Counted from the stretch's first letter, positions 28,010 to 36,422 are shown. The stretch: 64,000 nt of DNA from Candidatus Obscuribacterales bacterium (GCA_020050685.1 JAGVKG010000040.1:1-64000), one strand, 5' to 3'. Notes: generated from the letters alone by a model not told the origin. Numbers and translations: made by a program.

Positions 28010-29335
28010 CTAAAGACGAGGCTGATTGCCTGTGCACTTTTCTAAATTGGCTTTGGCATCAACAAGTTTGGAATTTGTGGCCAGCGCCTTTTGCCAGGCA
28101 TCAATGGCCTTTTCTTTGTTGCCAAGTTTAAGCTCGGCAAGCCCCAAATTGTTATAAGCCTCTGCATAATTTGGCGCTATTTTTAAACACTCTTGAAAGG
28201 CCTCGGCGGCCTGCTTAATAAGGCCCGATTCATAAAGGGCTGTGCCCAGGTTGTAGTGAACTAGGGCAAAATCCGGCTTGAGAACAATGGCTTGGCGCCA
28301 AACCGAAACTGCCTGAGGATATTTTTTTAAGTCATAAAGCACAATTGCCAAATTGTTGCGGGCCTGGACGAATTTAGGATCAATGGCCAAAGTTTTTTCC
28401 AAGGTTGATTCTGCTTCAAGCCGGGCCCCAAGCTTCCATTGGACGATACCAAGTTCATTTAAGGCTTGGCTGTCTTGGGGATTTTTGCTTAACAAATCTT
28501 CCAGTGTTGCCTTGGCCTCAGCCAAGCGATCAAGACTCGCGAGTGTCATGGCCTTGCGCAAAAGGGCAGCAGACGAAGTGTCACCCAAATTGACAGCTGC
28601 AACGTATTCGGCCAGTGCCTGACCAAGAAATTTTTTGCCAGCTGCTTGGTTGTCCGCCAATTTGCTTGTCTCTGTCTGCCCATTAGCAATGGCGGACAGT
28701 GCATCACCTAAATCACGATGATAATTAGCCTGATTGGGCGAGGCTTTGATTGCTTGTTGATAGGCCTCAATTGCCGCGGCATAATTTTTTTTCAGAGCCA
28801 AAAGATGGGCCAAATTGTAATAGGCTGCAGCAAAATCTTGCTTGTACTGAATTGCCTGATAAAAATTCACCATGGCTAAATCTAAATTACCCTGCGCCAA
28901 ATAAGCTGAGCCAAGATTGTTATAAAGTGCAGCCTTTTGTGGCTCGTGGGCAATTGCGGCTTTGTATTCTTCAATGGCAGCAGTTAGCTTGCCGGACTTC
29001 TTTAAGCAAACGGCCAAGTTGTTGCGGGCAGTAGCATTGCCTGGTTGTCTGGATAAAACCGCGCGGAAAAGTTCAATTGCCTGATCCAAATTGCCTCGGT
29101 TGGCCAGCTCAAGACCTTGGGTGACCATCTCTTGTGTACTGGCAATTGCTTGGGCGTTAATAGTGGAACCTTGGGCTTGAATTGGTTGGGTGAGTCTGTA
29201 ATCAGAATCATCGCTTGCCCATGTTGCTTGCGCCACGACCATTGCCAGACCAGGCGCAAAGGCAATCCAGGTAAAACCCTTTGCTAGTCTGATAAATGGT
29301 TTTTGGCTTGCTTGAAACACGATAAATACCCGCAT
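28010..29335 (-). CDS. exported TPR-repeat protein
   Basis: A 441-residue protein with an N-terminal hydrophobic export segment (about 1-40) and roughly ten tetratricopeptide repeats from residue 65 to the end. Examples are AIEEYKAAIAHEPQKAALYN, LDLAMVNFYQAIQYKQDFAA and AAEAFQECLKIAPNYAEAYN. TPRs form protein-interaction solenoids; the partner is unknown. The ATG at 29335 begins the signal-like segment; an upstream TTG is possible and no clear ribosome binding site is seen for either. The closing residues (ANLEKCTGNQPRL) form a capping helix. Confidence 0.8.
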   Translation of the reverse strand: MRVFIVFQASQKPFIRLAKGFTWIAFAPGLAMVVAQATWASDDSDYRLTQPIQAQGSTINAQAIASTQEMVTQGLELANRGNLDQAIELFRAVLSRQPGNATARNNLAVCLKKSGKLTAAIEEYKAAIAHEPQKAALYNNLGSAYLAQGNLDLAMVNFYQAIQYKQDFAAAYYNLAHLLALKKNYAAAIEAYQQAIKASPNQANYHRDLGDALSAIANGQTETSKLADNQAAGKKFLGQALAEYVAAVNLGDTSSAALLRKAMTLASLDRLAEAKATLEDLLSKNPQDSQALNELGIVQWKLGARLEAESTLEKTLAIDPKFVQARNNLAIVLYDLKKYPQAVSVWRQAIVLKPDFALVHYNLGTALYESGLIKQAAEAFQECLKIAPNYAEAYNNLGLAELKLGNKEKAIDAWQKALATNSKLVDAKANLEKCTGNQPRL

Positions 29336-29444
29336 GAAGAACCAAAGAGGGCTCGTAAAAAGCAAAATATACTAGAATCTTGCCAGAGATTCTACAATGT
29401 AGCTTTCAAAGCGAAGGCTGTTATGCAGATAGTAAGGGAAAAGT

Positions 29445-29888
29445 ATGAAATTAGCGAGACTTCTCTGGGTCAATTTGTTAGTGGTTTTGTTGGTTGCCAC
29501 CTGGATGTTTGGTGCTTGCCCAGGTGCTTTGACTAAAAAGACGCAATGGGGATCCCCTGAACCGGCCAAATTTGATCGGGCACAAATCATGATCATCAAT
29601 CTCAATCATGGGCAGTCTTCATGCGGTTTTTATTTGGCTGATTCGCTAGCGACTATCAAACTAACCAATAAGAATTTGGAAAAGGCTCTCAAACAACTGG
29701 AACAAGTGGATCGCGCTTATGCAAAATCCAGACACCGCCCTGACGATTCTTTTTTGGCACCAGCTCACGAACAAATCAAAAAGGCCAAAGAAACTTGTGA
29801 ACGTTTAGAAACCGAATTGCGTCAAAGCCTTGACGAACTCAAGTCTTCCATTCAGCAAACATTAGTTGTAGAAGGAAACAAAAGCTAA
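29445..29888 (+). CDS. exported coiled-coil protein
   Basis: An unrecognised 147-residue protein with a signal or lipoprotein-like N-terminus (MKLARLLWVNLLVVLLVATW, then MFGACPG), a short domain with HGQSSCGFYLADSLA, and a charged helical C-terminal half (KNLEKALKQLEQVDRAYAKS and LETELRQSLDELKSS). AAGGGA lies five bases before the ATG. Its stop overlaps that of the convergent gene at 29885 by four bases. The FGAC context is a weak lipobox candidate. Confidence 0.62.
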   Translation: MKLARLLWVNLLVVLLVATWMFGACPGALTKKTQWGSPEPAKFDRAQIMIINLNHGQSSCGFYLADSLATIKLTNKNLEKALKQLEQVDRAYAKSRHRPDDSFLAPAHEQIKKAKETCERLETELRQSLDELKSSIQQTLVVEGNKS

Positions 29889-30571
29889 TTTTGTCGTTGG
29901 CCGTAGAGCTGATAAGTGACAGTCGCTCTTGGTGGTCCACCTTGTTTGACGATGGAAATGCGCTCCAGCCCTCGGAATTGCATGCCACCAGGCAGCAACG
30001 TCATGACGATTTCTTCTTGGGCAGTGGTATTACCGATTGGATGTTGGTAGCGCATGTAGGCTGTATTGTTTTCCACTTTGTCGACAATCAACTGAGTTTG
30101 AATGCCTGTGTTTGAGGCCATGGAATATCCGCTTTGAGCAGTGCCATTAATTTGCCATGTATTGTTTGTTGCGCCAGCAAAAGCTTGATCGGCTGCGGCT
30201 TGGAATTCCGGCTTGGCATTTATTTGTGAACGTTGCCCTTGTACAGCCCAAGCACCAAGAAATGGTGGTGGCAATGCGACTCTGGCTGTGCCGGCATGAA
30301 AGCTGGGCACGTGCTGTCTGGGCATCATGTCTTGCTGGCGATTGAGTGGCATACCGCCTGACACTTGTCCTTGCATCGGACCGGTCATTTGCGGGGCAGG
30401 ATAAGTTGCCGAACCGGTCATCGGGTTTTGCAAATAGCCTTGTTCTTGTATGCCGCCTTGCAGAGGATCGGCCGCGGCTTTATTCAGAGTCAAACCGGCA
30501 ACCAGTGCCAGCCCAACCAAGGAAACTGTTATCCGTGTGTATTTTGCTTTCCTGGCGTGTTTTAATTGCAT
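29885..30571 (-). CDS. exported protein of unknown function
   Basis: A 228-residue protein with a signal peptide (MQLKHARKAKYTRITVSLVG and onward, ending NKAAADP), a Gln/Met/Pro-rich linker (about 30-100), and a beta-rich C-terminal domain (PPPFLGAWAVQGQRSQINAK to TVTYQLYGQRQN). The domain start LGAWAVQGQRS looks like a small beta-barrel or lipocalin-like fold, but no family is recognised. GAGGAGGG six bases before the ATG at 30571 decides the start over an upstream codon. Confidence 0.65.
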   Translation of the reverse strand: MQLKHARKAKYTRITVSLVGLALVAGLTLNKAAADPLQGGIQEQGYLQNPMTGSATYPAPQMTGPMQGQVSGGMPLNRQQDMMPRQHVPSFHAGTARVALPPPFLGAWAVQGQRSQINAKPEFQAAADQAFAGATNNTWQINGTAQSGYSMASNTGIQTQLIVDKVENNTAYMRYQHPIGNTTAQEEIVMTLLPGGMQFRGLERISIVKQGGPPRATVTYQLYGQRQN

Positions 30572-30626
30572 AGCGCCCTCCTCAACTTCTACCATTCTAG
30601 CTTGCAACTAAAAAACAGGCCTGGAA

Positions 30627-31616
30627 TTATCTGCCTTTGCGGAATTGAAATTGGCCTTGATTCTGAATCGGTGTTTGGGCCGGGGCAAGCCGCCTGACTT
30701 TGGTTGCCACCACTTTTGATGGCGCTTTTGGTGGCATGACGACTTGATTTGGACTGAGAGAATTTAAGTTGGCTGGGCTTTCGCTTGCCTTTGCCAGTGG
30801 ATCTTGCACAGGTGCTTCCAGAGGTATTTGTGCTGTTGGTGGTTCTAGTTTGCTTTGTGGCACAACATTGGTTGCCTCTTGCGAGAAACCAATCTCTTTC
30901 AGTAACTTGTAAGCTGATTGTCCGGTTGTCGTTTGCGGCTCAGCAACAACAACATCTACCAAAGGTCCAAGCGCTTCTGGTACGCGATTTTGCTTGATCA
31001 AAATTTGGGCTTTCAAAAGTTGAGCTTGATGCTTGAGTAAGCGAAAGTTTTGAAAGGTGATTTTTTCCGCTTCCGCTGCTCGTCTTGTGCTTGGGAATTT
31101 GGCAAATGATGTGTACATTCTATAGTGCGCATCAGTTAAGTCGCTCAGCCAATCTCCCAATTCCATAACATTTTGTTGTATGTCTTTCAGCAGATTAGCA
31201 GGCACAACGTTGTAGGTGATTTGACTGGCAAGCTCTTGCAGTCGGACTTGTGCATCGTTGGCACTAATCGGTAATTGTTGATAGCGGCTTTTGTTTGCTT
31301 GCTGATTGGGAATTGCATTTGTGGAAGTTGTCACTTGCCCTTGGTAGATCTGGTTGAGACTTTGTCCCGGCACAGGGGCAGACACATAAGACGGTGCATT
31401 TATGCTTGCTTGTGGTGGGTTAAGAGGCGGATTGGCAAGATTAGCAGTATTTGGCGAGAGATTGGTCTGATTGTTTATTTGATCGTTTGCCGTAAAGCCA
31501 GGATTGGTTGCCGTGTCGGCTCCAGGTATCGGGCTGCCGAATTGCGCTTGAGCCTGTGTAAGGGTTTGTGAAGCGAGGACAAAGGCAACTAAGGCTTGTG
31601 GAAAAAATTTCTTCAT
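30627..31616 (-). CDS. secreted Gln/Asn/Pro-rich protein
   Basis: An unrecognised 329-residue protein. The signal peptide is MKKFFPQALVAFVLASQTLT with cleavage near AQAQF. A disordered Asn/Pro/Gln segment follows to about residue 110. A helical domain (about 115-235) contains LQELASQITYNVVPANLLKD and LKAQILIKQNRVPEALGPL, which looks TPR-like. The tail is disordered and Pro-rich. ATG 31616 is set by the signal peptide, although the frame is open to 31814. Confidence 0.62.
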   Translation of the reverse strand: MKKFFPQALVAFVLASQTLTQAQAQFGSPIPGADTATNPGFTANDQINNQTNLSPNTANLANPPLNPPQASINAPSYVSAPVPGQSLNQIYQGQVTTSTNAIPNQQANKSRYQQLPISANDAQVRLQELASQITYNVVPANLLKDIQQNVMELGDWLSDLTDAHYRMYTSFAKFPSTRRAAEAEKITFQNFRLLKHQAQLLKAQILIKQNRVPEALGPLVDVVVAEPQTTTGQSAYKLLKEIGFSQEATNVVPQSKLEPPTAQIPLEAPVQDPLAKASESPANLNSLSPNQVVMPPKAPSKVVATKVRRLAPAQTPIQNQGQFQFRKGR

Positions 31617-31790
31617 ATTTACAAGTAAACCTGACTGAATGGGTAGTAACGCTGCGGCACATTGGTTCCTAGACGGAAATTCTAGCAAATATAAGTTCTT
31701 TATATTGAAGCTTCTTATTTTAACTGTGCTACCATCCACTCTTTTAAGTTGCAAGTTGAATACGGGAAAAATATTTTGCTCAAGGCACGA

Positions 31791-33329
31791 TTGTTTCGAA
31801 CCAAACCCGCCCAAACTCTGATTGACGAGGCGTATTTGGGCTCACAAGTGATGAAGAAGGCATTGTCGGCTTTTGATCTGGTGGCTTTTGGAGTTGGCGC
31901 AACAATCGGCTCAGGAATTTTTGCTTTAACCGGCACGGCTTGCGCTGGACAAATGGCCTCGGAACAAAGTTGGTGGTCGACACCAATTATCAACTTCATG
32001 CTTGGCTCGCAACTGGGACGTGAACCAGCTGGTCCGGCATTGATTATTTCATTCATCATTGCTGCCTTTGCCTGTGGCTTAGCGGCACTCTGTTATGCCG
32101 AACTTGCAGCCATGATTCCAGTTTCGGGCTCGGCTTACACTTTTGCATATGCATCTTTGGGTGAGTTGATTGCCTGGATTATTGGTTGGGACTTGATTCT
32201 CGAATATGCTGTGGGAAATATTGCTGTTGCTGTTTCTTGGTCCGATTATCTATGGCATTTTCTTCATGGTATTGCCGGCATCAAAGTACCTTTGTGGCTA
32301 ACTTGCGATACATCGACAGCTTTCACACGTATCGAACAAATTGCCAAAGGCAGTCCCCAGGCTGAGCTTTATAGTAGTTTGGCATTGCCCAATTTATTTG
32401 GCCATGATTTTGCCATAAATATTCCAGCCTTTATGATCGTGGCTTTCATTACCTGGCTTTTGGTAATTGGTATTAAGGAAAGCGCCAAGGTAAATCTAAT
32501 CGTTGTGCTTGTGAAGTGTTTGATTGTCTTTTTCTTCATCATCTATGGTATGGGCTTCGTCAATACCGCCAACTGGGTGCCATTTGCGCCAGGTGGATTC
32601 GTTGGTATCATGGGTGGTGCGGCAATTGTGTTTTTCAGTTTTATTGGTTTTGACGCTGTAAGTTCGACCGCCGAAGAAGCAAAGAACCCGCAGAAAGACA
32701 TGCCAATCGGCATGATTGGCAGTCTGCTTATCTGCACATTTTTGTATTGTGCTGTTTCACTGGTTTTGACTGGTATCTTACCGTATACAACGTATGCCAA
32801 TGATGCAGCCCCTGTGGCGACAGCACTTTCACATGCTGGTGGCAATTGGGCCCAAGCTTTGGTGTCACTGGGAGCACTGGCTGGTATGACGTCTGTGCTC
32901 TTGGTTTTTCAACTTGGCCAGCCACGCATCTTTATGGCGATGGCTCGCGATGGGCTTTTGCCTAAGTTTTTTGCCAAGTTGCATCCTAAATATCAAACAC
33001 CATATATTCCGACAATTCTCACCGGCTTGGCTGTTGGTATAACAGCGATGTTTCTTGATATTGGTCAGGCCGCAGAGCTGACCAATATCGGTACGCTTGC
33101 CGCATTTATTTTAGTCTGTGGCGGCGTAATAGTTCTGCGTAAAAACGATCCTCTGCGCGATCGCCCTTTCCGCTGCCCCGCTGTACCTTACATGCCGATT
33201 GCCGGAATTATTTCTTGCTTCATCCTGATGGTATCACTGCCAGTGATAACCTGGGTTCGCTTTATTGTCTGGATGGCAGCCGGCATGCTGATCTACTTTT
33301 GCTACGGCTACCAAAAACACAAGCCATAG
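31791..33329 (+). CDS. APC-family amino-acid permease
   Basis: A 512-residue inner-membrane transporter with about 12 helices. TM1 is in SAFDLVAFGVGATIGSGIFA with the unwound GxGxGIF-type motif. PVSGSAYTFAYASLGELIAW marks TM3 and FFSFIGFDAVSSTAEEAKNP the conserved TM6 region. It resembles the YfnA/CAT (cationic amino acid) subgroup; the substrate is unproven. TTG at 31791 is preferred: AAGG is five bases upstream, and MFRTKPAQTLIDE is the usual N-terminus of this subgroup. Upstream codons add 14 atypical residues. The hairpin repeat at 33334 follows the stop. Confidence 0.9.
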   Translation: MFRTKPAQTLIDEAYLGSQVMKKALSAFDLVAFGVGATIGSGIFALTGTACAGQMASEQSWWSTPIINFMLGSQLGREPAGPALIISFIIAAFACGLAALCYAELAAMIPVSGSAYTFAYASLGELIAWIIGWDLILEYAVGNIAVAVSWSDYLWHFLHGIAGIKVPLWLTCDTSTAFTRIEQIAKGSPQAELYSSLALPNLFGHDFAINIPAFMIVAFITWLLVIGIKESAKVNLIVVLVKCLIVFFFIIYGMGFVNTANWVPFAPGGFVGIMGGAAIVFFSFIGFDAVSSTAEEAKNPQKDMPIGMIGSLLICTFLYCAVSLVLTGILPYTTYANDAAPVATALSHAGGNWAQALVSLGALAGMTSVLLVFQLGQPRIFMAMARDGLLPKFFAKLHPKYQTPYIPTILTGLAVGITAMFLDIGQAAELTNIGTLAAFILVCGGVIVLRKNDPLRDRPFRCPAVPYMPIAGIISCFILMVSLPVITWVRFIVWMAAGMLIYFCYGYQKHKP

Positions 33330-33333
33330 AGCA

Positions 33334-33490
33334 CCAGCGGAACGCAGGATTGCGAGGAGCAATCCGGAGTGAAGCGTCATTACGCGCGGAGAAGCTGATG
33401 CGTAGCATCAGCGCCGGAGCGCTAAAATCAAATTAGCTGATGTTCAGATCAGCGCCGGAGCGCTTAGATCAAATTATCAGCGCCGGAGCG
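33334..33490. repeat. modular hairpin repeat, copy A
   Basis: Core hairpin GGATTGC (33347-33353), loop GAGGA, GCAATCC (33359-33365), flanked by AGCGGAACG (33336-33344) and AGTGAAGCG (33368-33376). ACGCGCGGAGAAG (33382-33394) follows, then a second hairpin CTGATGC-GTA-GCATCAG (33395-33411). TCAGCGCCGGAGCG occurs at 33408, 33449 and 33477. The same modules occur at 42856-42938 with compensating base changes. It lies between convergent genes and may act as a bidirectional terminator or REP-like element. Confidence 0.8.
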
Positions 33491-33884
33491 TATATAAGGG
33501 TCCTAGTTTAGCTAATTTGGCTTTGAGTGTTTGGCCTTCTTCAATCATGAAGATACAGTCGCGTTCTGTTTGTGAATAGCGTTTGTCGCTCACGAAAGCC
33601 TTTTGGGGCAGGACAAAATCTTCATCGTCCGTCTTCACTCTCAGCATTGCCTCTGGTCCCTGGCCAATCAGCTCTATGAGCGTGCCGTGAGCTTGGCTAA
33701 TGCTTTCAATTTCTTCTTGGCTGGCGAGCTTTTCTGGCATGACACAAATCACTTCCTGGTCTTGCAGGTTATCTAGATTGCCGGTGCTTTCCGATATTGC
33801 CCAACTCTTAATAGGGGATGCTGTAAAAGCAAGACAAAAAACCATCGAGGTTTTCAAGAGGAATGAATTATTGAAATTGTTCAT
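33477..33884 (-). CDS. small exported protein
   Basis: An unrecognised 135-residue protein: signal peptide (about 1-29, MNNFNNSFLLKTSMVFCLAF, ending IKSWA), then a compact acidic domain with QDQEVICVMPEKLASQEEIE and DFVLPQKAFVSDKRYSQTE. The last codons (TLRR and stop) lie inside the hairpin repeat at 33477-33490, so the repeat has apparently supplied the present C-terminus. AAGGCGG nine bases before the ATG at 33884 sets the start. Confidence 0.62.
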   Translation of the reverse strand: MNNFNNSFLLKTSMVFCLAFTASPIKSWAISESTGNLDNLQDQEVICVMPEKLASQEEIESISQAHGTLIELIGQGPEAMLRVKTDDEDFVLPQKAFVSDKRYSQTERDCIFMIEEGQTLKAKLAKLGPLYTLRR

Positions 33885-34009
33885 TGATCGAATCCGCCTT
33901 GTTTGCCTCGAATAATTAGTGCCAGCCTTTTGGGCTCCTGACATCCAATCTAGCAGGATTTCAAGCGCTGTCAATTAAATCCCACCTCTTGACTTCTGTT
34001 AATCAAAGA

Positions 34010-34042
34010 GAAAAGAGAGAAGCGTATATACTTCTCTCTTTC
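34010..34042 (-). terminator. terminator of the hsp20 gene
   Basis: AGAGAGAAG (34014-34022) and CTTCTCTCT (34031-34039) form a perfect 9-bp stem with an 8-base loop. On the minus strand the 3' arm runs into a pyrimidine/T-rich tail. It lies 60 bases beyond the hsp20 stop. Confidence 0.65.
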
Positions 34043-34098
34043 TCATTTGGGCCAGCTCAGACATCTAGGAATTTAGTGGCTGATATTTGATGTTCAGT

Positions 34099-34671
34099 TT
34101 ACTTTACAGAAACTTCTTTGCGAACATCGTTTTTGTGTGGCACATTGGTCTTCAATCCAGGAATGTGCATATCAATTGATCCGGCGGAAACTGGAATGCG
34201 GCGAGCCACTTCCAACTTAGGCACGGAAACAAAAAGAATGCCGCGATCCATACGAGCTTCAATTTGTTCAATTAGAACAGGAGCCTCGAAGGAGAACTGA
34301 CGCACCAAATAACCTTGCGGCAATTCCTTGCGGACGATGTGTGCTCTTTCTTCAAACATTGCTGGTGTGCGCTTTGCCACCACTGTCAAACAATTTTCTT
34401 CTGCTTTCAATTCAACATCATCAAGCACTACACCAGGAAGAGCGATTTGCAAAATGTATTGCTCATCCAAATCGAGAATGTCGACTTGTGGTGTGCTTTG
34501 GCAGCCATAGTTGAGCATATTCCAGCCGAAGTTTGCGCGCTGATTCTCAAATCCAAAGCCTTGGCTCAACCCTTGATTGAATCCTTGGCCTGTCCATTGG
34601 TTGGAAAGTGGATGTCTGCTTGAAAGTGGATAGTTTCTTGTGTATTCGGTGATGGTTTTAATCTGTGTCAT
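34099..34671 (-). CDS. small heat-shock protein (Hsp20/alpha-crystallin)
   Basis: A 190-residue ATP-independent holdase chaperone. After a Gln/Asn/Gly-rich N-terminal arm (1-58) comes the alpha-crystallin domain (about 60-160) with VDILDLDEQYILQIALPGV and a C-terminal GILFVSVPKLE, the counterpart of the usual (A/G)xLxxxxPK motif. RRIPVSAG follows, with an I-x-V element used for oligomerisation. GGAGG lies 11 bases before the ATG. A perfect inverted repeat about 55-80 bases upstream is a candidate heat-shock operator. It is a single-gene unit with its own terminator. Confidence 0.92.
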   Translation of the reverse strand: MTQIKTITEYTRNYPLSSRHPLSNQWTGQGFNQGLSQGFGFENQRANFGWNMLNYGCQSTPQVDILDLDEQYILQIALPGVVLDDVELKAEENCLTVVAKRTPAMFEERAHIVRKELPQGYLVRQFSFEAPVLIEQIEARMDRGILFVSVPKLEVARRIPVSAGSIDMHIPGLKTNVPHKNDVRKEVSVK

Positions 34672-34726
34672 GTGCCAATTTACCTCCAGGTATGTAAATT
34701 AGAAGCGCAAAACGACGCAATGTCCC

Positions 34727-34750
34727 CGCATGAAACTAAGTGTTCATGCG
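34727..34750. promoter_or_regulatory. inverted repeat upstream of hsp20
   Basis: CGCATGAA (34727-34734) and TTCATGCG (34743-34750) are perfect 8-bp arms 8 bases apart, 56 bases before the hsp20 start. It differs from the CIRCE element (TTAGCACTC-N9-GAGTGCTAA), so HrcA is unlikely to bind it. It may be a different repressor site or an RNA thermometer stem in the leader. Confidence 0.45.
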
Positions 34751-34928
34751 CATTTCAAACATTGTGCGGCTTCCTTGTTTCTATACTATCAAGCGCTGAG
34801 CAAAATGAGCAGTTGTTCAGAATCTATTTCCATTTAGTCTTGTGAACTTGAGAAAGTACTCATATTGGCAAAATCCGAAATGTCATTGGCTTGCGAAGCT
34901 TATATCAGCCTCATTGAAATTGCTGATT

Positions 34929-35567
34929 TTATTTTTTGATCTCATTTTTGTTTTTGCCGGACACACTTAATTTATTTGATTTAGAAGTTTCGCCGAGAGA
35001 CTTTGATTTTGATTCTTTTGATTTGACAAATTTGCTTAGCTCTTTGGTGGCAAGATCAAAATCAGTTTGAATACTTTCTTTCTGAGCCTGCACTATTTTG
35101 AAGTCCGCTTGTGATTCTTCCGCATCTTTTTGTGCGCCTTCCAACTCATGCCGGCTGACCACCCCTTCTTTATATAGCTCGTCGAATAATTTGGCGCGTT
35201 CTTGTTTTTCGTTGTTGCCTTGCAGTTTTTTGTCTAGCGCTTGTATGGCGGAAGTTAATTGTGTTTGCAAGTCGGCAAGCGTCTTTTTTAATTCCGCTTC
35301 TGATTGAAAAGCAATTGGTGCGCCAACTACATAAGGCATTTGTCCGCCGAAAGGTACAAGCGGTGGAGGTGGGGGCACCAGTGCCGGCTGTGCAAGCTTC
35401 TTGCTTTGCGTTTTAGCTTCCGCTTTTGCTTCGGGCAAGTTTTGCGAGCGGCGGCTGAGGCGGGCAATTGGTGGCTTTTGTGCCAGGGCAACAGTTTGGC
35501 TGACAAGATTAATCGTGCCAATTGCCAAAATGGCATATAACTTTGCTTTGCTCCGCAAACTAAACAC
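34929..35567 (-). CDS. exported coiled-coil protein with Lys/Ser-rich tail
   Basis: An unrecognised 212-residue protein: signal peptide (SKAKLYAILAIGTINLVSQT, ending VALAQ), a Pro-rich linker with PPPPPL, a long coiled coil (about 90-185) containing LFDELYKEGVVSRHELEGAQ, and a Lys/Ser-rich disordered end. The coiled coil recalls membrane-fusion-protein hairpins but no beta-barrel domain is present. The frame is open to 35906, but that overlaps the divergent gene. GTG at 35567 (or TTG at 35558) is taken because it begins the signal peptide. Confidence 0.6.
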   Translation of the reverse strand: MFSLRSKAKLYAILAIGTINLVSQTVALAQKPPIARLSRRSQNLPEAKAEAKTQSKKLAQPALVPPPPPLVPFGGQMPYVVGAPIAFQSEAELKKTLADLQTQLTSAIQALDKKLQGNNEKQERAKLFDELYKEGVVSRHELEGAQKDAEESQADFKIVQAQKESIQTDFDLATKELSKFVKSKESKSKSLGETSKSNKLSVSGKNKNEIKK

Positions 35568-35583
35568 TAAAATCGTCTCTCGC

Positions 35584-35612
35584 TTGTGATTTGTATAGTT
35601 CCTAATTGTAAT
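35584..35612 (+). promoter_or_regulatory. promoter candidate for the YmdB-type gene
   Basis: TTGTGA (35584-35589), a 17-base spacer and TGTAAT (35607-35612). Transcription would begin near 35619, after the ATG at 35611 and about seven bases before the ATG at 35626. This favours 35626 as the start with a nearly leaderless mRNA. Confidence 0.45.
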
Positions 35613-35625
35613 GTATCCTCTTTTT

Positions 35626-36414
35626 ATGAGCCCTGCACAAAAAATAACTATCTTATTTCTTGGCGACATAATTGGTGAGCCCGGGCGGCGGATTGTGCGC
35701 CAATATTTATCTACCCAATCTCTGCGCCCCGATCTGATTGTCGCCAATGTGGAGAATATCGCGCATGGTTTTGGTGTGCAGCCCAAACATATCAATGAGC
35801 TGAAAGAATGCGGTATAAAAATATTTACCGGTGGCAACCATACATTTGATAAGAGAGAAGTCTTCGATTTTATTGATAGTGAAGAGACCTTGCTCAGACC
35901 AGCCAATTACCCGCCCAATACTCCCGGGCGAGGTTATTGCATTTATCAGGCCAATGGTGTTTCTCTTGCGGTTGTAAATTTGATGGGGCGGGTTTTCATG
36001 GAACCGCTTCAGTCACCGTATTTGGTGGCAGACGAAATTTTGGAAAAAATTCGCGGCGAAGCAAAAATCATTCTGGTTGATTTCCACGCCGAGGCTACTG
36101 CAGAGAAAGTGGCGATGGGCTGGTATCTGGATGGTCGTGTATCGACGGTTGTCGGCACGCACACTCATGTGCAAACGGCCGATGAAAGAATCTTGCCTGG
36201 TGGTACTGCTTATTTGACCGATGCTGGTTCGTGCGGGCCGAGAGATGGTGTAATCGGAATGGACAAGAAGTCCGTTTTTCGCCGCTTGATTGAACAGTTG
36301 CCATCACGTTTTGAAATTGCCGAAGGTAGTGCGCAATTAAATGGTGCACTTCTAGAAATTGATGCAGAGTCCGGCAAGGCAATTTCAATTACGCGCGTGC
36401 AGCATTTTGAATAG
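35626..36414 (+). CDS. YmdB/TIGR00282-family metallophosphoesterase
   Basis: A 262-residue dinuclear-metal phosphoesterase; characterised relatives act on 2',3'-cyclic nucleotides. Motifs are FLGDIIGEPGRRIV, NVENIAHGFG, FTGGNHTFDKRE, LVDFHAEATAEK and VVGTHTHVQTADERIL, carrying the expected Asp, Asn and His metal ligands. Length is typical. In many bacteria the gene sits beside the RNase Y gene rny, but that neighbour is not seen here. The nearest ribonuclease is RNase E/G, 4 kb away. No ribosome binding site precedes either ATG. Confidence 0.92.
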   Translation: MSPAQKITILFLGDIIGEPGRRIVRQYLSTQSLRPDLIVANVENIAHGFGVQPKHINELKECGIKIFTGGNHTFDKREVFDFIDSEETLLRPANYPPNTPGRGYCIYQANGVSLAVVNLMGRVFMEPLQSPYLVADEILEKIRGEAKIILVDFHAEATAEKVAMGWYLDGRVSTVVGTHTHVQTADERILPGGTAYLTDAGSCGPRDGVIGMDKKSVFRRLIEQLPSRFEIAEGSAQLNGALLEIDAESGKAISITRVQHFE

Positions 36415-36422
36415 TTGCCAAA

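Noticed and set aside
31688-31706. AATATAA-GTTCT-TTATATT inverted repeat between divergent genes
   Set aside because: Wholly AT-rich and short; expected by chance in a promoter region, and no second instance was seen.
33408-33490. Short regularly repeated units as a CRISPR array
   Set aside because: Three 14-16 base units with unequal spacing, embedded in hairpins and matched at another locus; no cas genes.
35568-35906. N-terminal extension of the coiled-coil gene on the minus strand
   Set aside because: It would overlap the divergent YmdB-type gene and its promoter; the signal peptide begins at 35567 or 35558.
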